Below are positions 25,871 through 34,480 of a DNA stretch of 64,000 nucleotides, piece after piece. The stretch's first letter is position 1, and each line of letters starts with the position of its first letter. This DNA comes from DASYKT01 sp035995185 (GTDB taxonomy: Bacteria > Acidobacteriota > Blastocatellia > Pyrinomonadales > Pyrinomonadaceae), in the NCBI GenBank assembly GCA_035995185.1, contig DASYKT010000031.1:248001-312000 (forward strand), in the 5' to 3' direction. Below the pieces are notes generated by a model that worked only from the letters and a program-made list of their open reading frames with translations, was not told the origin of the DNA and ran no database searches. A program made the position numbers and the translations under genes.

Positions 25871-25975
25871 GTTCCGCCTTAGGCGGGTTTTCATTTCGGC
25901 ATAAGCCGCTTAAAGGCGGAACTCAGGATTTTGTAAAAAGAAGCCGCCTAAAGGCGGGACTCAAAACTAGATTAG
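25868..25975. repeat. RAYT-associated palindromes, right side
   Basis: Two elements: TTGAGTTCCGCCTTAGGCGG near 25868-25890 facing GCCGCTTAAAGGCGGAACTC near 25903-25923, and GCCGCCTAAAGGCGGGACTC near 25944-25965. They share the core and the flanking GAGT/ACTC words with the left-hand element. Confidence 0.85.
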
Positions 25976-25979
25976 AACT

Positions 25980-27179
25980 CTATCCCTTCTTCAATTTCTG
26001 CAAACGCTCAGCCGCGGCCTCGAGCGTTTCATCTTTTTTGCAATAACAGAACCGCACTTCCTGCGAACCCATGCCTTCGTGATGGTAGAACGAAGAGCCG
26101 GGCACGACTGCCACGCCGATCTCGCGGATCAGGTGGTGAGTAAATTCAATGTCGTTCTTAAAACCGAAATCCTCGATATTACACATCACATAATAAGCGC
26201 CGTCCGGGTAGCTGCATTTAAAGCCCGCGTTTTGCAATTGCGGCACGATAAAGTCGCGCTTGGCCAGGTATTCCTTCTGCAAACCCTCGTAATAATCCGG
26301 CGGCAAGCTTAATGCATAAGCGCCTGCATGCTGGAGCGGGTTGGCCGCGCCGACAGTGAGAAAATCGTGCACCTTGCGGATGGCCGAAGTGATATTCGGC
26401 GGCGCGATGCAATAGCCGACGCGCCAGCCGGTGACCGAATAAGTTTTCGAAAGCGAATTTACTACGACCGTGCGTTCGCGCATACCGTCGAGCTGCGCCA
26501 TTGAAATGTGCTTGATGTCTGCGCCGTCGCGCGGGTAAAGGATGTGCTCGTAGATCTCGTCGGTAAAAGCGATGGCGTCGTATTCTTTGCAGAGGTCGGC
26601 GATAAATTCCAGTTCGTCGCGCGAGAAAACTTTGCCGGTCGGGTTGTTCGGATTGCAGATTATGATCGCCTTGGTCTTTTCATTAAAAGCGGCGCGGAGC
26701 TCGTCACGGTCAAAGACCCAGCCTTCTTCGGTATTGCGCAGCGGCACGTGGCGCGGCACGGCGTCGGAAAGGATCGCGTCCGGCGCGTAGTTTTCATAAA
26801 ACGGTTCGAAGACGATGACTTCTTCACCGGGATCGACGCAGGCCATCATGCCGGCGATCATTCCCTCGGTCGAGCCGCAGGTGACGGTCAGCTCGGTTTC
26901 CGGATCGACTTCAAGCCCCAGGAACCACTTGGTCTTGGCGGCGATGGCGTCGCGAAAACCCTTCACGCCCCAGGTGATGGCGTACTGGTTGTGATCGGCG
27001 GCAATGGCTCCCATCGCTTTTTGCTTGATGTCTTCGGGGGCGGCAAAATCGGGAAAGCCCTGTCCCAGATTGACCGCGCCGTGCTTCATCGCCTCGCGCG
27101 TCATCTCGCGGATCACCGATTCGGTAAAACTACCGGCCTTTTTAGAAATGTGATTTTTCGAAATTTTTGGTTGTGTCAT
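25980..27179 (-). CDS. PLP-dependent class I/II aminotransferase (methionine/kynurenine aminotransferase-like)
   Basis: 399 residues, fold type I. Motifs: NLGQGFPDFAAPEDI and NQYAITWGVKGFRDAIA (substrate side), GSTEGMIAGMM, CNPNNPTGKVFSRDEL, FTDEIYEHILYP, the PLP lysine Lys245 in SLSKTYSVTGWRVGY, and VRFCYCKK near the C-terminus. It most resembles the YbdL/KAT group that acts on methionine, glutamine or kynurenine with 2-oxo acids. The substrate is not certain. Monocistronic. Confidence 0.92.
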   Translation of the reverse strand: MTQPKISKNHISKKAGSFTESVIREMTREAMKHGAVNLGQGFPDFAAPEDIKQKAMGAIAADHNQYAITWGVKGFRDAIAAKTKWFLGLEVDPETELTVTCGSTEGMIAGMMACVDPGEEVIVFEPFYENYAPDAILSDAVPRHVPLRNTEEGWVFDRDELRAAFNEKTKAIIICNPNNPTGKVFSRDELEFIADLCKEYDAIAFTDEIYEHILYPRDGADIKHISMAQLDGMRERTVVVNSLSKTYSVTGWRVGYCIAPPNITSAIRKVHDFLTVGAANPLQHAGAYALSLPPDYYEGLQKEYLAKRDFIVPQLQNAGFKCSYPDGAYYVMCNIEDFGFKNDIEFTHHLIREIGVAVVPGSSFYHHEGMGSQEVRFCYCKKDETLEAAAERLQKLKKG

Positions 27180-27194
27180 AAAGATTGTGAGTTG

Positions 27195-27430
27195 TTATCT
27201 TATCACAATAAACCAGCCTCGTTCACGAGGCTTTTATGTGCATAGCCACGCGATTTATCGCGTGGTGTCGTCGAATGAGATCATATTAGCCCGTTTTAAC
27301 GGGCTTAACAAAAAGGACGTTAAAAACGCCCTTTAGAAAATCTACTATTTTCTGAACCAGCCGTAAACGGCTGGCCTATGCCAAGCCAATTTGCGTTGAG
27401 GCGAAGAATTTCACCTCCGCGCTCCATAGC
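27195..27430. repeat. Cluster of different short palindromes
   Basis: Successive hairpins, each with its own word: GCCTCGTTCACGAGGC, CCACGCGATTTATCGCGTGG, GCCCGTTTTAACGGGC, GGACGTTAAAAACGCCC, and CCAGCCGTAAACGGCTGG. Fills the gap between the aminotransferase and dehydratase genes. Confidence 0.8.
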
Positions 27431-29412
27431 TAAGCCGATTGGGTTGAGGCTTCTTGCTGAGTGCCGTTGGATGAAGGGCTGTCTTTGGCGACGTGCAGGA
27501 CTTCCTGTTTTTTAACTTCTATGGTTGCTTCGGGGATAAATTCGTTAAAGAGCTGGCGTAGTTCGGCTTCGTTGTTGTCTTTTATCACGTCGCGGAAGCT
27601 GCGCACGATGTGGGTGACTTTTTCCGGTTCGTAGGCGGCGATCTTGCCGATGAAAATTTTTGGGTGGCGCGTCTTAACCAGATTCTCGCCGGTCAGTTCC
27701 AATTCCTCGAAAAGTTTTTCGCCCGGGCGCACGCCGGTGAAAACGATATCGACGTCTTCGTAGGGAAGCAGCCCGGAAAGCCGGATCATATCTTCCGCCA
27801 GGTCGAGAATGCGGACGGGCACGCCCATATCTAGGATAAAGATCTCGCCGCCGCTGCCCAACGCGCCCGCCTGCATCACCAGCTGTGACGCTTCGGGAAT
27901 GGTCATAAAATAGCGGGTCATCTTTTGATCGGTAACGGTGACGGGGCCGCCTTTTTGTATCTGCTCGGCAAAGATCGGCACGACCGAACCGGCGGAACCA
28001 AGCACATTGCCAAAACGCACCGCGATGTAACGAGTATCGAACCGATGGCCCAGGTTTTGAATGACGATCTCGGCCACGCGTTTGGAAGCGCCCATGACCG
28101 AAGTCGGGTTGACCGCTTTATCCGTCGATACCAGAACGAAGGCGTTCGCGCCATAAGTGCCGGCCAGCGTTCCGACCAACTCCGTGGCAAAAACGTTATT
28201 TTTGATCGCCTCGCACGAATTGCTTTCCATCAGCGGCACGTGTTTGTGCGCGGCGGCGTGAAAGACGACCGCGGGCCGGTAATTTTCGAAGATCTCTTTC
28301 ATGCGCTGCTCATCGCCGATATCGGCGATCAACGGAACGAAAGTGAGATCGGAAAAAGCACGCCTTACTTCCTGTTCTATCTGGAAGAGGAAAAATTCGG
28401 CGCGTTCGACCAGCAAGATTTTGCGCGGACGAAACGCCGCGACCTGGCGCACCAGTTCGGCGCCAATGGAGCCGCCGGCGCCGGTGACCATCACCACTTT
28501 ATCGGTCAAAAATTCATTCAGGTTTTGATTGTCCAGCGCGACAGGTTCGCGGCCCAGCAGGTCTTCGATCTGAACGTCGCGGATGCGGCTGACTTTTACG
28601 TGGCCGTGGACGATCTCATGAAAACTGGGAACGATGCGCGCTTTGACGGGAATGGCCTGGCAGATATCCAATATCCGGCGGATCTCTTTGCCCTGCGCCT
28701 GGTCGATGGCGATCACTATCTGGTCGATCTTAAGTTCGTCGACCAGCCGCGCCATATCGTCGGTAGTGCCTAGGACTTTTAATCCGCCGACGCTTCCGCC
28801 TTTTTTAAACCGGTCGTCGTCGATAAAACCCTTGATGTCAAATTCGCCATCGCGGCGGCCGACAATCTCTTTTACCACTGAGGCGCCGATCCGGCCCGCG
28901 CCGACAAAAAGCGTGGAGTGCCGGGTGATCTTTTTCCGCGCGAGGGTAAATCGCTTTTTCTCGCTGAGCTCGTAAAAGAACCGGCGCAGCACACGCAAAC
29001 CCAGCAGGCCGCCAAAAGCCAGCACCGTGTCCATCAAAATGACGGAAAGCGGCACTTGCCAGCGAATAAAAATATCGGGGGAAAGCAGCAGCCTAAAGGC
29101 GAGCAGTATCAAACCCGAAACCAGCGCGGCTTTTAAGAACACCTTGATGTCCTCAAGACTGACATAGCGCCAGAGGATGGAATAAGCGCCGATCAGGAAC
29201 AGCACCGAAAATTGCACCAGCACCACCAGGGGGAGTTGGTTCAGAGCATTATCGAGGTGATAATCCGAAAGATTGAAATCCAACCGCAGCAGGTAGGCCA
29301 CAAAGAAAGCCGAACACAACACCACGACATCAGCTACGAACTGAAACGGACGCCGCAAAAACCATATATTATGTTCTATATGATTTTCTTCTTTTTTGGT
29401 AAAACTCCCCAT
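27430..29412 (-). CDS. Membrane-bound nucleoside-diphosphate-sugar 4,6-dehydratase (CapD/PglF/WbpM-like)
   Basis: 660 residues. The N-terminus has four or five membrane helices (FVADVVVLCSAFFVAYLLRL, then LVVLVQFSVLFLIGAYSIL). Then a Rossmann-like domain (TLFVGAGRIGASVVKEI) and a short-chain dehydrogenase domain (VMVTGAGGSIGAELVRQVAA). The catalytic stretch STDKAVNPTSVMGASKR replaces the usual S-x-n-Y-x3-K, as in the PglF/FlaA1/WbpM group that dehydrates UDP-GlcNAc. The product feeds amino- or deoxy-sugar synthesis for exopolysaccharide or glycans. The divergent neighbour (29605) is a polysaccharide export protein, so this is a small envelope-sugar locus. Confidence 0.94.
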   Translation of the reverse strand: MGSFTKKEENHIEHNIWFLRRPFQFVADVVVLCSAFFVAYLLRLDFNLSDYHLDNALNQLPLVVLVQFSVLFLIGAYSILWRYVSLEDIKVFLKAALVSGLILLAFRLLLSPDIFIRWQVPLSVILMDTVLAFGGLLGLRVLRRFFYELSEKKRFTLARKKITRHSTLFVGAGRIGASVVKEIVGRRDGEFDIKGFIDDDRFKKGGSVGGLKVLGTTDDMARLVDELKIDQIVIAIDQAQGKEIRRILDICQAIPVKARIVPSFHEIVHGHVKVSRIRDVQIEDLLGREPVALDNQNLNEFLTDKVVMVTGAGGSIGAELVRQVAAFRPRKILLVERAEFFLFQIEQEVRRAFSDLTFVPLIADIGDEQRMKEIFENYRPAVVFHAAAHKHVPLMESNSCEAIKNNVFATELVGTLAGTYGANAFVLVSTDKAVNPTSVMGASKRVAEIVIQNLGHRFDTRYIAVRFGNVLGSAGSVVPIFAEQIQKGGPVTVTDQKMTRYFMTIPEASQLVMQAGALGSGGEIFILDMGVPVRILDLAEDMIRLSGLLPYEDVDIVFTGVRPGEKLFEELELTGENLVKTRHPKIFIGKIAAYEPEKVTHIVRSFRDVIKDNNEAELRQLFNEFIPEATIEVKKQEVLHVAKDSPSSNGTQQEASTQSA

Positions 29413-29604
29413 GTGACAAGAAATAATTGGTCTAAGTATTGAAATTACTTGGCAAAAGCCGAACTGTCAACAAATAAACCCACGTTTAAGCGCGTAAATA
29501 CTTCAAGAATCAAGCCAATTTAGTTATTTGATACCGCAAATTCGGTGATATACTCTGATGTTCCGTAATTCGTGCCGCTCCAACGCGGAAACAAGGTAAC
29601 AGTT

Positions 29605-30594
29605 ATGAAAAGAGTTATTTTTCTCAGCTTTATTATACCGCTTATTACCATTTTAACCTTTTTTGCCGCCGCCGCACAGGAAAATCCCCTTTCGGAGCAG
29701 CAGCGCGCTTATCTGATCGGGCCGGGCGATGAGATCGTCGTAAAGGTTTTGGGTGAACCGCAGTTTGATTTTAATGCCACGATAGACGACGAAGGAATGG
29801 TACAGGTCCCCTTCTTTGACAACCGGCTAAACGCTAAATGCCTGACAGAAAAGGATTTACGGGTGGATGTCGCGAAAATGATGTCAAAATACCTGCGCAA
29901 CCCGATGGTCAGCCTGCGCGTCACCGAACGCAAAAGCCGCCCGCCGGCAAGCGTGATGGGCGAGGTTAAAACGGCGCAGCAGGTAGTGATGATGCGTCAG
30001 GTGCGGCTGCTGGAACTTTTGTCCTTTACCGGAGGTTTGACGGAAGACGCGGGCGGTATGGTGCAAGTCTTTCACGGCACTACCCCGATCTGTACGGGGC
30101 CCGGTGAGATCGCCATGCACAAGGACGAGGGCAGCATGCCATATCGTTTTTACAGTGTTTCAGCCGTAAAATTGGGCAAGGAAGAAGCTAATCCGATCAT
30201 TTATCCGGGAGACATAGTAGTGGTACAAAAAGCGCTGCCTGTTTATGTAACGGGTGAAGTGCGCGCCCCGCAGGGGATCCGCCTGACCGAGAACGGTGTT
30301 TCCCTGACCCAGGCGATCGCGATGGTGAGCGGCATCACGCGTGAGGCAAAGACCAAGGACGTAAAAATTTATCGGCTCAGAACGGACAAAACCGACCGGG
30401 ATATCCTGACCGCCAATCTGGACCAGATCAAAGCCGGAAAGCAAAAAGATATAATGCTGGAGCCTTACGATATTATCGAAGTGGATAAGGCCAAAAAGAG
30501 CATCGCTCAGACCATCCTTGAACTGGCCATCGGCGCCGGTAAGAGTTCTATCAGCAGCATGACCGGGGGATTGGGATACAGGGTGATGTATTAA
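29605..30594 (+). CDS. Polysaccharide export protein (Wza-like, SLBB domains)
   Basis: About 329 residues from the ATG at 29605, which starts the signal peptide (MKRVIFLSFIIPLITILTFF); a GTG at 29572 would put it inside the chain. A polysaccharide biosynthesis/export domain (YLIGPGDEIVVKVLGEPQFD, VQVPFFDNRLNAKCLTEKDL) is followed by two SLBB-like repeats (VMGEVKTAQQVVMMRQVRLL; VTGEVRAPQGIRLTENGVSL). No lipoprotein cysteine is present, so it lacks the acyl anchor of Wza. It would form part of the outer-membrane channel for the sugar polymer; the divergent gene is the matching sugar dehydratase. Confidence 0.9.
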   Translation: MKRVIFLSFIIPLITILTFFAAAAQENPLSEQQRAYLIGPGDEIVVKVLGEPQFDFNATIDDEGMVQVPFFDNRLNAKCLTEKDLRVDVAKMMSKYLRNPMVSLRVTERKSRPPASVMGEVKTAQQVVMMRQVRLLELLSFTGGLTEDAGGMVQVFHGTTPICTGPGEIAMHKDEGSMPYRFYSVSAVKLGKEEANPIIYPGDIVVVQKALPVYVTGEVRAPQGIRLTENGVSLTQAIAMVSGITREAKTKDVKIYRLRTDKTDRDILTANLDQIKAGKQKDIMLEPYDIIEVDKAKKSIAQTILELAIGAGKSSISSMTGGLGYRVMY

Positions 30595-30602
30595 CTGGCT
30601 TT

Positions 30603-31060
30603 GTAAGTATGAACAGAACCCTGGGGGAAGCGCGGGCACCGCCTGCTAACACGCCTTTTCTGAAAATAGGGTTCAGAATACAGCGCGCCCAACTCCCACT
30701 GTGCAGGCGTGCTCCGCGCTCCCAAACAGATCGTTAAATTCTTTTTCCGGTCATATTCTTGCTATCCAGCCGCAAATTATTTTTGCCCGACTTGAGCTCC
30801 ATCTGCACGTTCCAGACGCCGCTTTTCTTTTTTAACAGATTTCCCCAGATCGCGTTTTTGTTTTCTCATAGTTGTAGGAGTTTCTAAGAGTGTTATATTC
30901 TTCACCGCGTTAGCGGTGGGTTGAATGTAGCCGTGGATTTTAATCCACGGTGGAATGAAACAATTCAATCGTCGCTGCGCGACGTGTGACGTCTTATTCC
31001 AACGACCGTGGGTTAAAACCCACGGCTACTATCAATGGGACGCTACGCGTCCAAAGACAA
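30603..31060. repeat. Non-coding stretch of varied palindromes
   Basis: A gap of nearly 690 bases without a convincing gene. Seen: a GGAAGCGCGGGCAC and GTGCTCCGCGCTCCC pair (30627-30722), TTCACCGCGTTAGCGGTGGG, GTAGCCGTGGATTTTAATCC, then ACGG, a CGTCGCTGCGCGACG hairpin, CCGTGGGTTAAAACCCACGG, and GGACGCTACGCGTCC. From 31060 to 31280 I see only the upstream region of the XRE gene. Confidence 0.75.
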
Positions 31061-31287
31061 TTGCTTCTTTATCACTTACCGAAATTCTGTTAATCTTTCA
31101 AAGGTAATTCACCCACGATTTTTGAAAACGAGAGCATGCATGAAACCACATAAGGGTGACCTCATTTGATCTACGCTCACTGCCAGATTCAAAAGAATAT
31201 GGCGTGTCAGTTAAAGATTAAAATGCTCCCTCCAGCTGGAGCAAGTTTAGGCGATTTCCGAAAACCTGTCAAGGAGAAATTTTCTTG

Positions 31288-31551
31288 ATGGGACACGGTA
31301 AACAAGAACGGCCTAAATATCTGGCGGAAAAATTATTGAAGATCCGTGTGAAATTAGGATTATCACAGTCAGGTATGGCAGATGCTTTGGAAAGACATGG
31401 AGTAAAAGTTACTCCCGGTTATATAGCTCGTTATGAATCGGAATTGAGAGTTCCCGGACTGCTTATCGTAAGAGCTTATGCCAAGATAGCTGGAGTATCC
31501 ATGGAACAGATTGTAGGCGACGAATTAGACCTGCCGGCGAAATACAAATAA
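31288..31551 (+). CDS. XRE family helix-turn-helix regulator
   Basis: About 87 residues. A strong AAGGAG ribosome site precedes a TTG (31285) and the ATG (31288) used here. The fold is a lambda-repressor-type HTH: LAEKLLKIRVKLGLSQSGMA, then HGVKVTPGYIARYESELRVP, followed by LLIVRAYAKIAGVSMEQIVG. It is a single small DNA-binding protein without a sensor domain. No adjacent operon partner; palindromes lie on both sides. Confidence 0.85.
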   Translation: MGHGKQERPKYLAEKLLKIRVKLGLSQSGMADALERHGVKVTPGYIARYESELRVPGLLIVRAYAKIAGVSMEQIVGDELDLPAKYK

Positions 31552-31562
31552 ATCTTATCTCT

Positions 31563-31695
31563 TTTAAATTGCCACTAGCTTTAGCTAGTGGATAAAAAAT
31601 AACCTCAAGAACAGGGCTTTAGCCCAACCTAAAGAATTGGGCTAAAGCCCTGTTCAAAAATTGGCATGTAGTCCACTAGCTAAAGCTAGTGGCAA
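31563..31695. repeat. Nested palindromes, GCTAGTGGC and GGGCTAAAGCCC
   Basis: TTGCCACTAGCTTTAGCTAG, then TGG, near 31570 is mirrored at about 31672-31693 (CCACTAGCTAAAGCTAGTGG, then CAA). Inside lies AACAGGGCTTTAGCCCAACC facing GGGCTAAAGCCCTGTT. The GCTAGTGGC word also appears at 57106-57125. Confidence 0.85.
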
Positions 31696-31774
31696 TTTAT
31701 AAATAAACATTTAAGTAAATAAATTTGCAGTCCGGAAGGGTTGCTTGCGCCCGCTCTTACCTGAAAGTCCGGTT

Positions 31775-33628
31775 TTAGGAATAGATCCCGTCGATCACGT
31801 CTTTATATTTTTCGTCTATCACGCGGCGTTTTATTTTTAGAGTGGGGGTCAGCTCGCCGCCTTCGACGGTAAATTCGTTTTCCATCAGGGCGATCTTTTT
31901 CACCGATTCAAACTGCGCGAGGCCCTGGGTGGTTTCCGCTACCTGCCGTTCGAGCAAATCTTTGATCTTAGGGTCCGCGCAAAATTCGGTCGGGGTTTTC
32001 AGGTGCAGCCCTTTGAGGTGGGCGTAAGATTCGAGCTGCTCGAAATTCGGCACGATCAGGGCCGAGGCAAATTTTCGTTCGCTGCCGATCAGCACCACCT
32101 GGCTGATAAAGCGCGATGATTTTATCATCTGCTCGATCGGCGCCGGGGCGATATATTTTCCGCCGCTGGTTTTAAAGAGTTCTTTTTTGCGGTCGGTGAT
32201 GCGCAGGAAACCGTCGGCGTCGAGCGCGCCGATATCACCCGTGCGAAACCATCCGTCGGCGGTAAAAGTTTCGCGGGTGGCGTCGGGTTTATTGTAGTAG
32301 CCAAGCATTACGTTCGGGCCGCGCGCCTCGATCTCACCGTCGGCGGCGATGCGCACTTCGACATTCGGAATGGGTTTTCCGACCGTGCCCAGCCGCCAGT
32401 CGATGATGTTGTTGGACGAGATGACCGGCGAAGTTTCCGTCAGCCCGTAGCCCTGCATAATGGAAACTCCCGCGCCGGTAAAGATGAGCGCGATCTCATC
32501 TGAAAGCGCCGCGCCGCCGGAAATGCAGTGCCGCAGATCGCCGCCGAAAAATTCGCGGAATTTTTTATAAACAAGGTGATCGGCAATGCTGTGCTTTATG
32601 GCCAGCATGCGCGGAACGGCCTGCCCGGAAGTTTTTAGCCGGGCCTGCTCCTTGGCGATCTCGATGGCCCAGTCAAAGATCCTTTCTTTCAAACGGCTGG
32701 CTTTTGCGGCCTTTAATTTTGCCTGGGCGTAAACTTTTTCAAAGATGCGCGGCACGCCGACAAACAGGGTCGGCCGCACTTCCTGCAAATTTTCCGGCAC
32801 TTTTTCGATAGACTGCGCGTAATGGACCCGCATTCCATTGTGAATGTAGAGATACATTCCCGTTCGCTCAAAAACGTGCGACAGCGGCAAAACGGAAAGC
32901 GGTTTGTCATGGCCCGTAAAATCAAAACGCGCGCCGGCATCGATCACGTTTGAGATCAGGTTCATATGCGAAAGCATCACGCCTTTTGGCTCGCCGGTCG
33001 TTCCGGAGGTGTAGATCAGCGTGGCGGTATCGTCCGGTTTAATGCCGCGGGAAAGCTCTTCGATCAGTTTTGGATTTTTAGTTATTAATTCCGATCCGGA
33101 ATTTTCCAATTCGGCCAGCGATATGCCGACTGCGGCGTCAATACCGGACGCGTCGTAAAATACCAATTTCTCGAGCGCGGGACATTCAGGCAAAATTTCG
33201 CGGATAGTTTCCCAGACGCTTTTGTTTTCGACGAACAAAACTTTCGCTCCGGAATCACGCAAAATGTAGCAGATCGAAGCAGGCGAAAGCGTAGTGTAAA
33301 TAGGAACGTCGATGATGCCAGTGAGCTGGCAGGCAGCGTCGGCCAGCGTCCATTCCGGGCAATTAGCTGAAAGTATCGCAGCGCGATCGCCGCGGCCAAT
33401 GTTGGGCGAGTAAAGCCCGGCGGCGATATTTTCAATGCGCGCGATCATCCGCGCGGAAGAGATGGAATGCCACGCACCGTCTTTTTTGTAGCTCAGCGCA
33501 TTATCGAGCGGATATTTCCCGGCGGCTTTTACAAAAAGTTCACCGAGTGTTTGCGGCTCATCACCGGAAAAGGGCACGCGTTTTCGCGACACTTCGATAT
33601 TAACCGCGGTGGTGGCGCCGGAATTCAT
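31775..33628 (-). CDS. Long-chain acyl-CoA synthetase (AMP-binding)
   Basis: 617 residues. Activates fatty acids to acyl-CoA through an acyl-adenylate. Motifs: YTSGTTGEPKGVMLSH (P-loop), HVFERTGMYLYI, GYGLTETSPVIS, GWFRTGDIGALD, and ITDRKKELFKTSGGKYIAP (the last linker and C-terminal hinge, with the catalytic Lys in GGKYIAP). This is the FACL/FadD15-like subgroup. Its start overlaps the stop of the upstream TetR gene by four bases (ATGA), so it shares that operon and its FadR-type operator. It should be induced when acyl-CoA is present. Confidence 0.94.
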   Translation of the reverse strand: MNSGATTAVNIEVSRKRVPFSGDEPQTLGELFVKAAGKYPLDNALSYKKDGAWHSISSARMIARIENIAAGLYSPNIGRGDRAAILSANCPEWTLADAACQLTGIIDVPIYTTLSPASICYILRDSGAKVLFVENKSVWETIREILPECPALEKLVFYDASGIDAAVGISLAELENSGSELITKNPKLIEELSRGIKPDDTATLIYTSGTTGEPKGVMLSHMNLISNVIDAGARFDFTGHDKPLSVLPLSHVFERTGMYLYIHNGMRVHYAQSIEKVPENLQEVRPTLFVGVPRIFEKVYAQAKLKAAKASRLKERIFDWAIEIAKEQARLKTSGQAVPRMLAIKHSIADHLVYKKFREFFGGDLRHCISGGAALSDEIALIFTGAGVSIMQGYGLTETSPVISSNNIIDWRLGTVGKPIPNVEVRIAADGEIEARGPNVMLGYYNKPDATRETFTADGWFRTGDIGALDADGFLRITDRKKELFKTSGGKYIAPAPIEQMIKSSRFISQVVLIGSERKFASALIVPNFEQLESYAHLKGLHLKTPTEFCADPKIKDLLERQVAETTQGLAQFESVKKIALMENEFTVEGGELTPTLKIKRRVIDEKYKDVIDGIYS

Positions 33629-34242
33629 TTACTCGTCACCCCGTCAAAAAACACGTCGAGCACCACGTCAGCCATCGGCGCAAGCGGATAGGTCTTTTTG
33701 GAGAGTATCCAATTGGTCGCCATTTCATCGAGCGCGCCATAGAGCATTTTGCTGCAGACCTTGGCGTTGAGCGCCGGGCGAAAAGCGCCGGACCTTTGTC
33801 CTTCTTCAAACGTCTTGCGGATCAGGTCGAGATATTTTCCCAGACCGGCGGCGGAAAATTCTTCCATGAATTTGGTCGAGCCGCGCAGTTCGACCTGAAA
33901 GACGATCGCGGCATTTTTATCCGCGCCCAGTTTTTCCAGGTGCAGCCGGGCGATGCGGCGGATCTTTTCTTCGGGCGTAGAGAGCGCGGCGAGTTCTTCT
34001 TTTGCCTCGGCAAAGAATTTTTCCATGGCGCGGTCAAAAATGGAATGAAGGATCTCTTCCTTGCTCTTGAAATAGAGATAGACGGTGCCGTCGGCAATGC
34101 CTGCCTCGCCGGCAATGTCCGACACCTTGGCGTTGAAATAACCGTTGCGCGCAAACACCGTGGTTGCCGCGCGAAGGATCGCTTCGTATTTGTCGGCCAC
34201 CGCCGCTTTAGACTGCCCGTTGGTACGCACCGCTTTTGCCAT
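33625..34242 (-). CDS. TetR-family repressor, FadR-like
   Basis: About 205 residues. ATG at 34242 is chosen over 34266 because the promoter and operator lie between them. The N-terminal HTH (ILRAATTVFARNGYFNAKVS, DIAGEAGIADGTVYLYFKSK) is textbook TetR. The C-terminal ligand pocket (EEKIRRIARLHLEKLGADKN, then FQVELRGSTKF) resembles FadR/YsiA regulators that bind long-chain acyl-CoA. An 18-base perfect palindrome at 34252-34269 matches the Bacillus FadR box, so the gene is probably autoregulated together with the acyl-CoA synthetase it is coupled to. The ligand is inferred. Confidence 0.93.
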   Translation of the reverse strand: MAKAVRTNGQSKAAVADKYEAILRAATTVFARNGYFNAKVSDIAGEAGIADGTVYLYFKSKEEILHSIFDRAMEKFFAEAKEELAALSTPEEKIRRIARLHLEKLGADKNAAIVFQVELRGSTKFMEEFSAAGLGKYLDLIRKTFEEGQRSGAFRPALNAKVCSKMLYGALDEMATNWILSKKTYPLAPMADVVLDVFFDGVTSK

Positions 34243-34251
34243 AAAGATAAG

Positions 34252-34269
34252 TGAATGAATCTTCATTCA
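34252..34269. promoter_or_regulatory. FadR-type operator
   Basis: TGAATGAATCTTCATTCA is a perfect 18-base palindrome. It agrees with the Bacillus FadR box (TGAATGAMTANTCATTCA) at all but one defined position. It overlaps the last base of the -10 of the leftward promoter and the likely start of transcription, 10-27 bases before the start codon of the TetR gene. Confidence 0.85.
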
Positions 34270-34297
34270 TTTTACGGGCAAGGGCAAATTTAATCAA
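34269..34297 (-). promoter_or_regulatory. Promoter of the TetR/acyl-CoA synthetase operon
   Basis: On the minus strand TTGATT (34297-34292), a 17-base spacer, and TAAAAT (34274-34269). Spacing is ideal, and the FadR-type operator begins at the last -10 base. Confidence 0.65.
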
Positions 34298-34389
34298 TGA
34301 GTTTGTGTCCGCCCGGCAGATTATTACAGAAAAGTTACAAAAAAGCCGCTAGCTATTTATAGTGAATTATCTGCTTGCCACTAAATTAC

Positions 34390-34465
34390 GATACGGCGAC
34401 GAATGTCACAAATAACACAAATAGAAATTTTTTAATTCGTGTTATTTGTGACATTCGCGGCGAAT
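34390..34465. repeat. Inverted repeat, GAATGTCACAAATAACACAA family
   Basis: CGAATGTCACAAATAACACA (34398 onward) is mirrored by GTGTTATTTGTGACATTCGC (34440-34459). Nearly identical arms occur at 3262-3336. Confidence 0.8.
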
Positions 34466-34480
34466 AAAGAACCGGTGGCT

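Noticed and set aside
27925..28773. 282-codon open frame antisense to the sugar dehydratase gene
   Set aside because: Mirror image of a strongly coding gene; its translation has no recognisable fold or start signal. The same applies to the frames at 26508-27245 and 43642-44448.
30734..30869. Two short overlapping reading frames on the minus strand in the gap at 30.7 kb, one with a plausible-looking C-terminus (NLLKKKSGVWNVQMELKSGK)
   Set aside because: One frame has no start codon after an in-frame stop, and the other is a very basic 30-residue peptide with no ribosome site. It could be a gene remnant, but the evidence is too thin to list.
30890..31060. Clustered repeats that could look like a CRISPR array
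   Set aside because: The repeats are palindromes of different sequence with irregular spacing, not identical direct repeats with unique spacers, and no cas genes are nearby.
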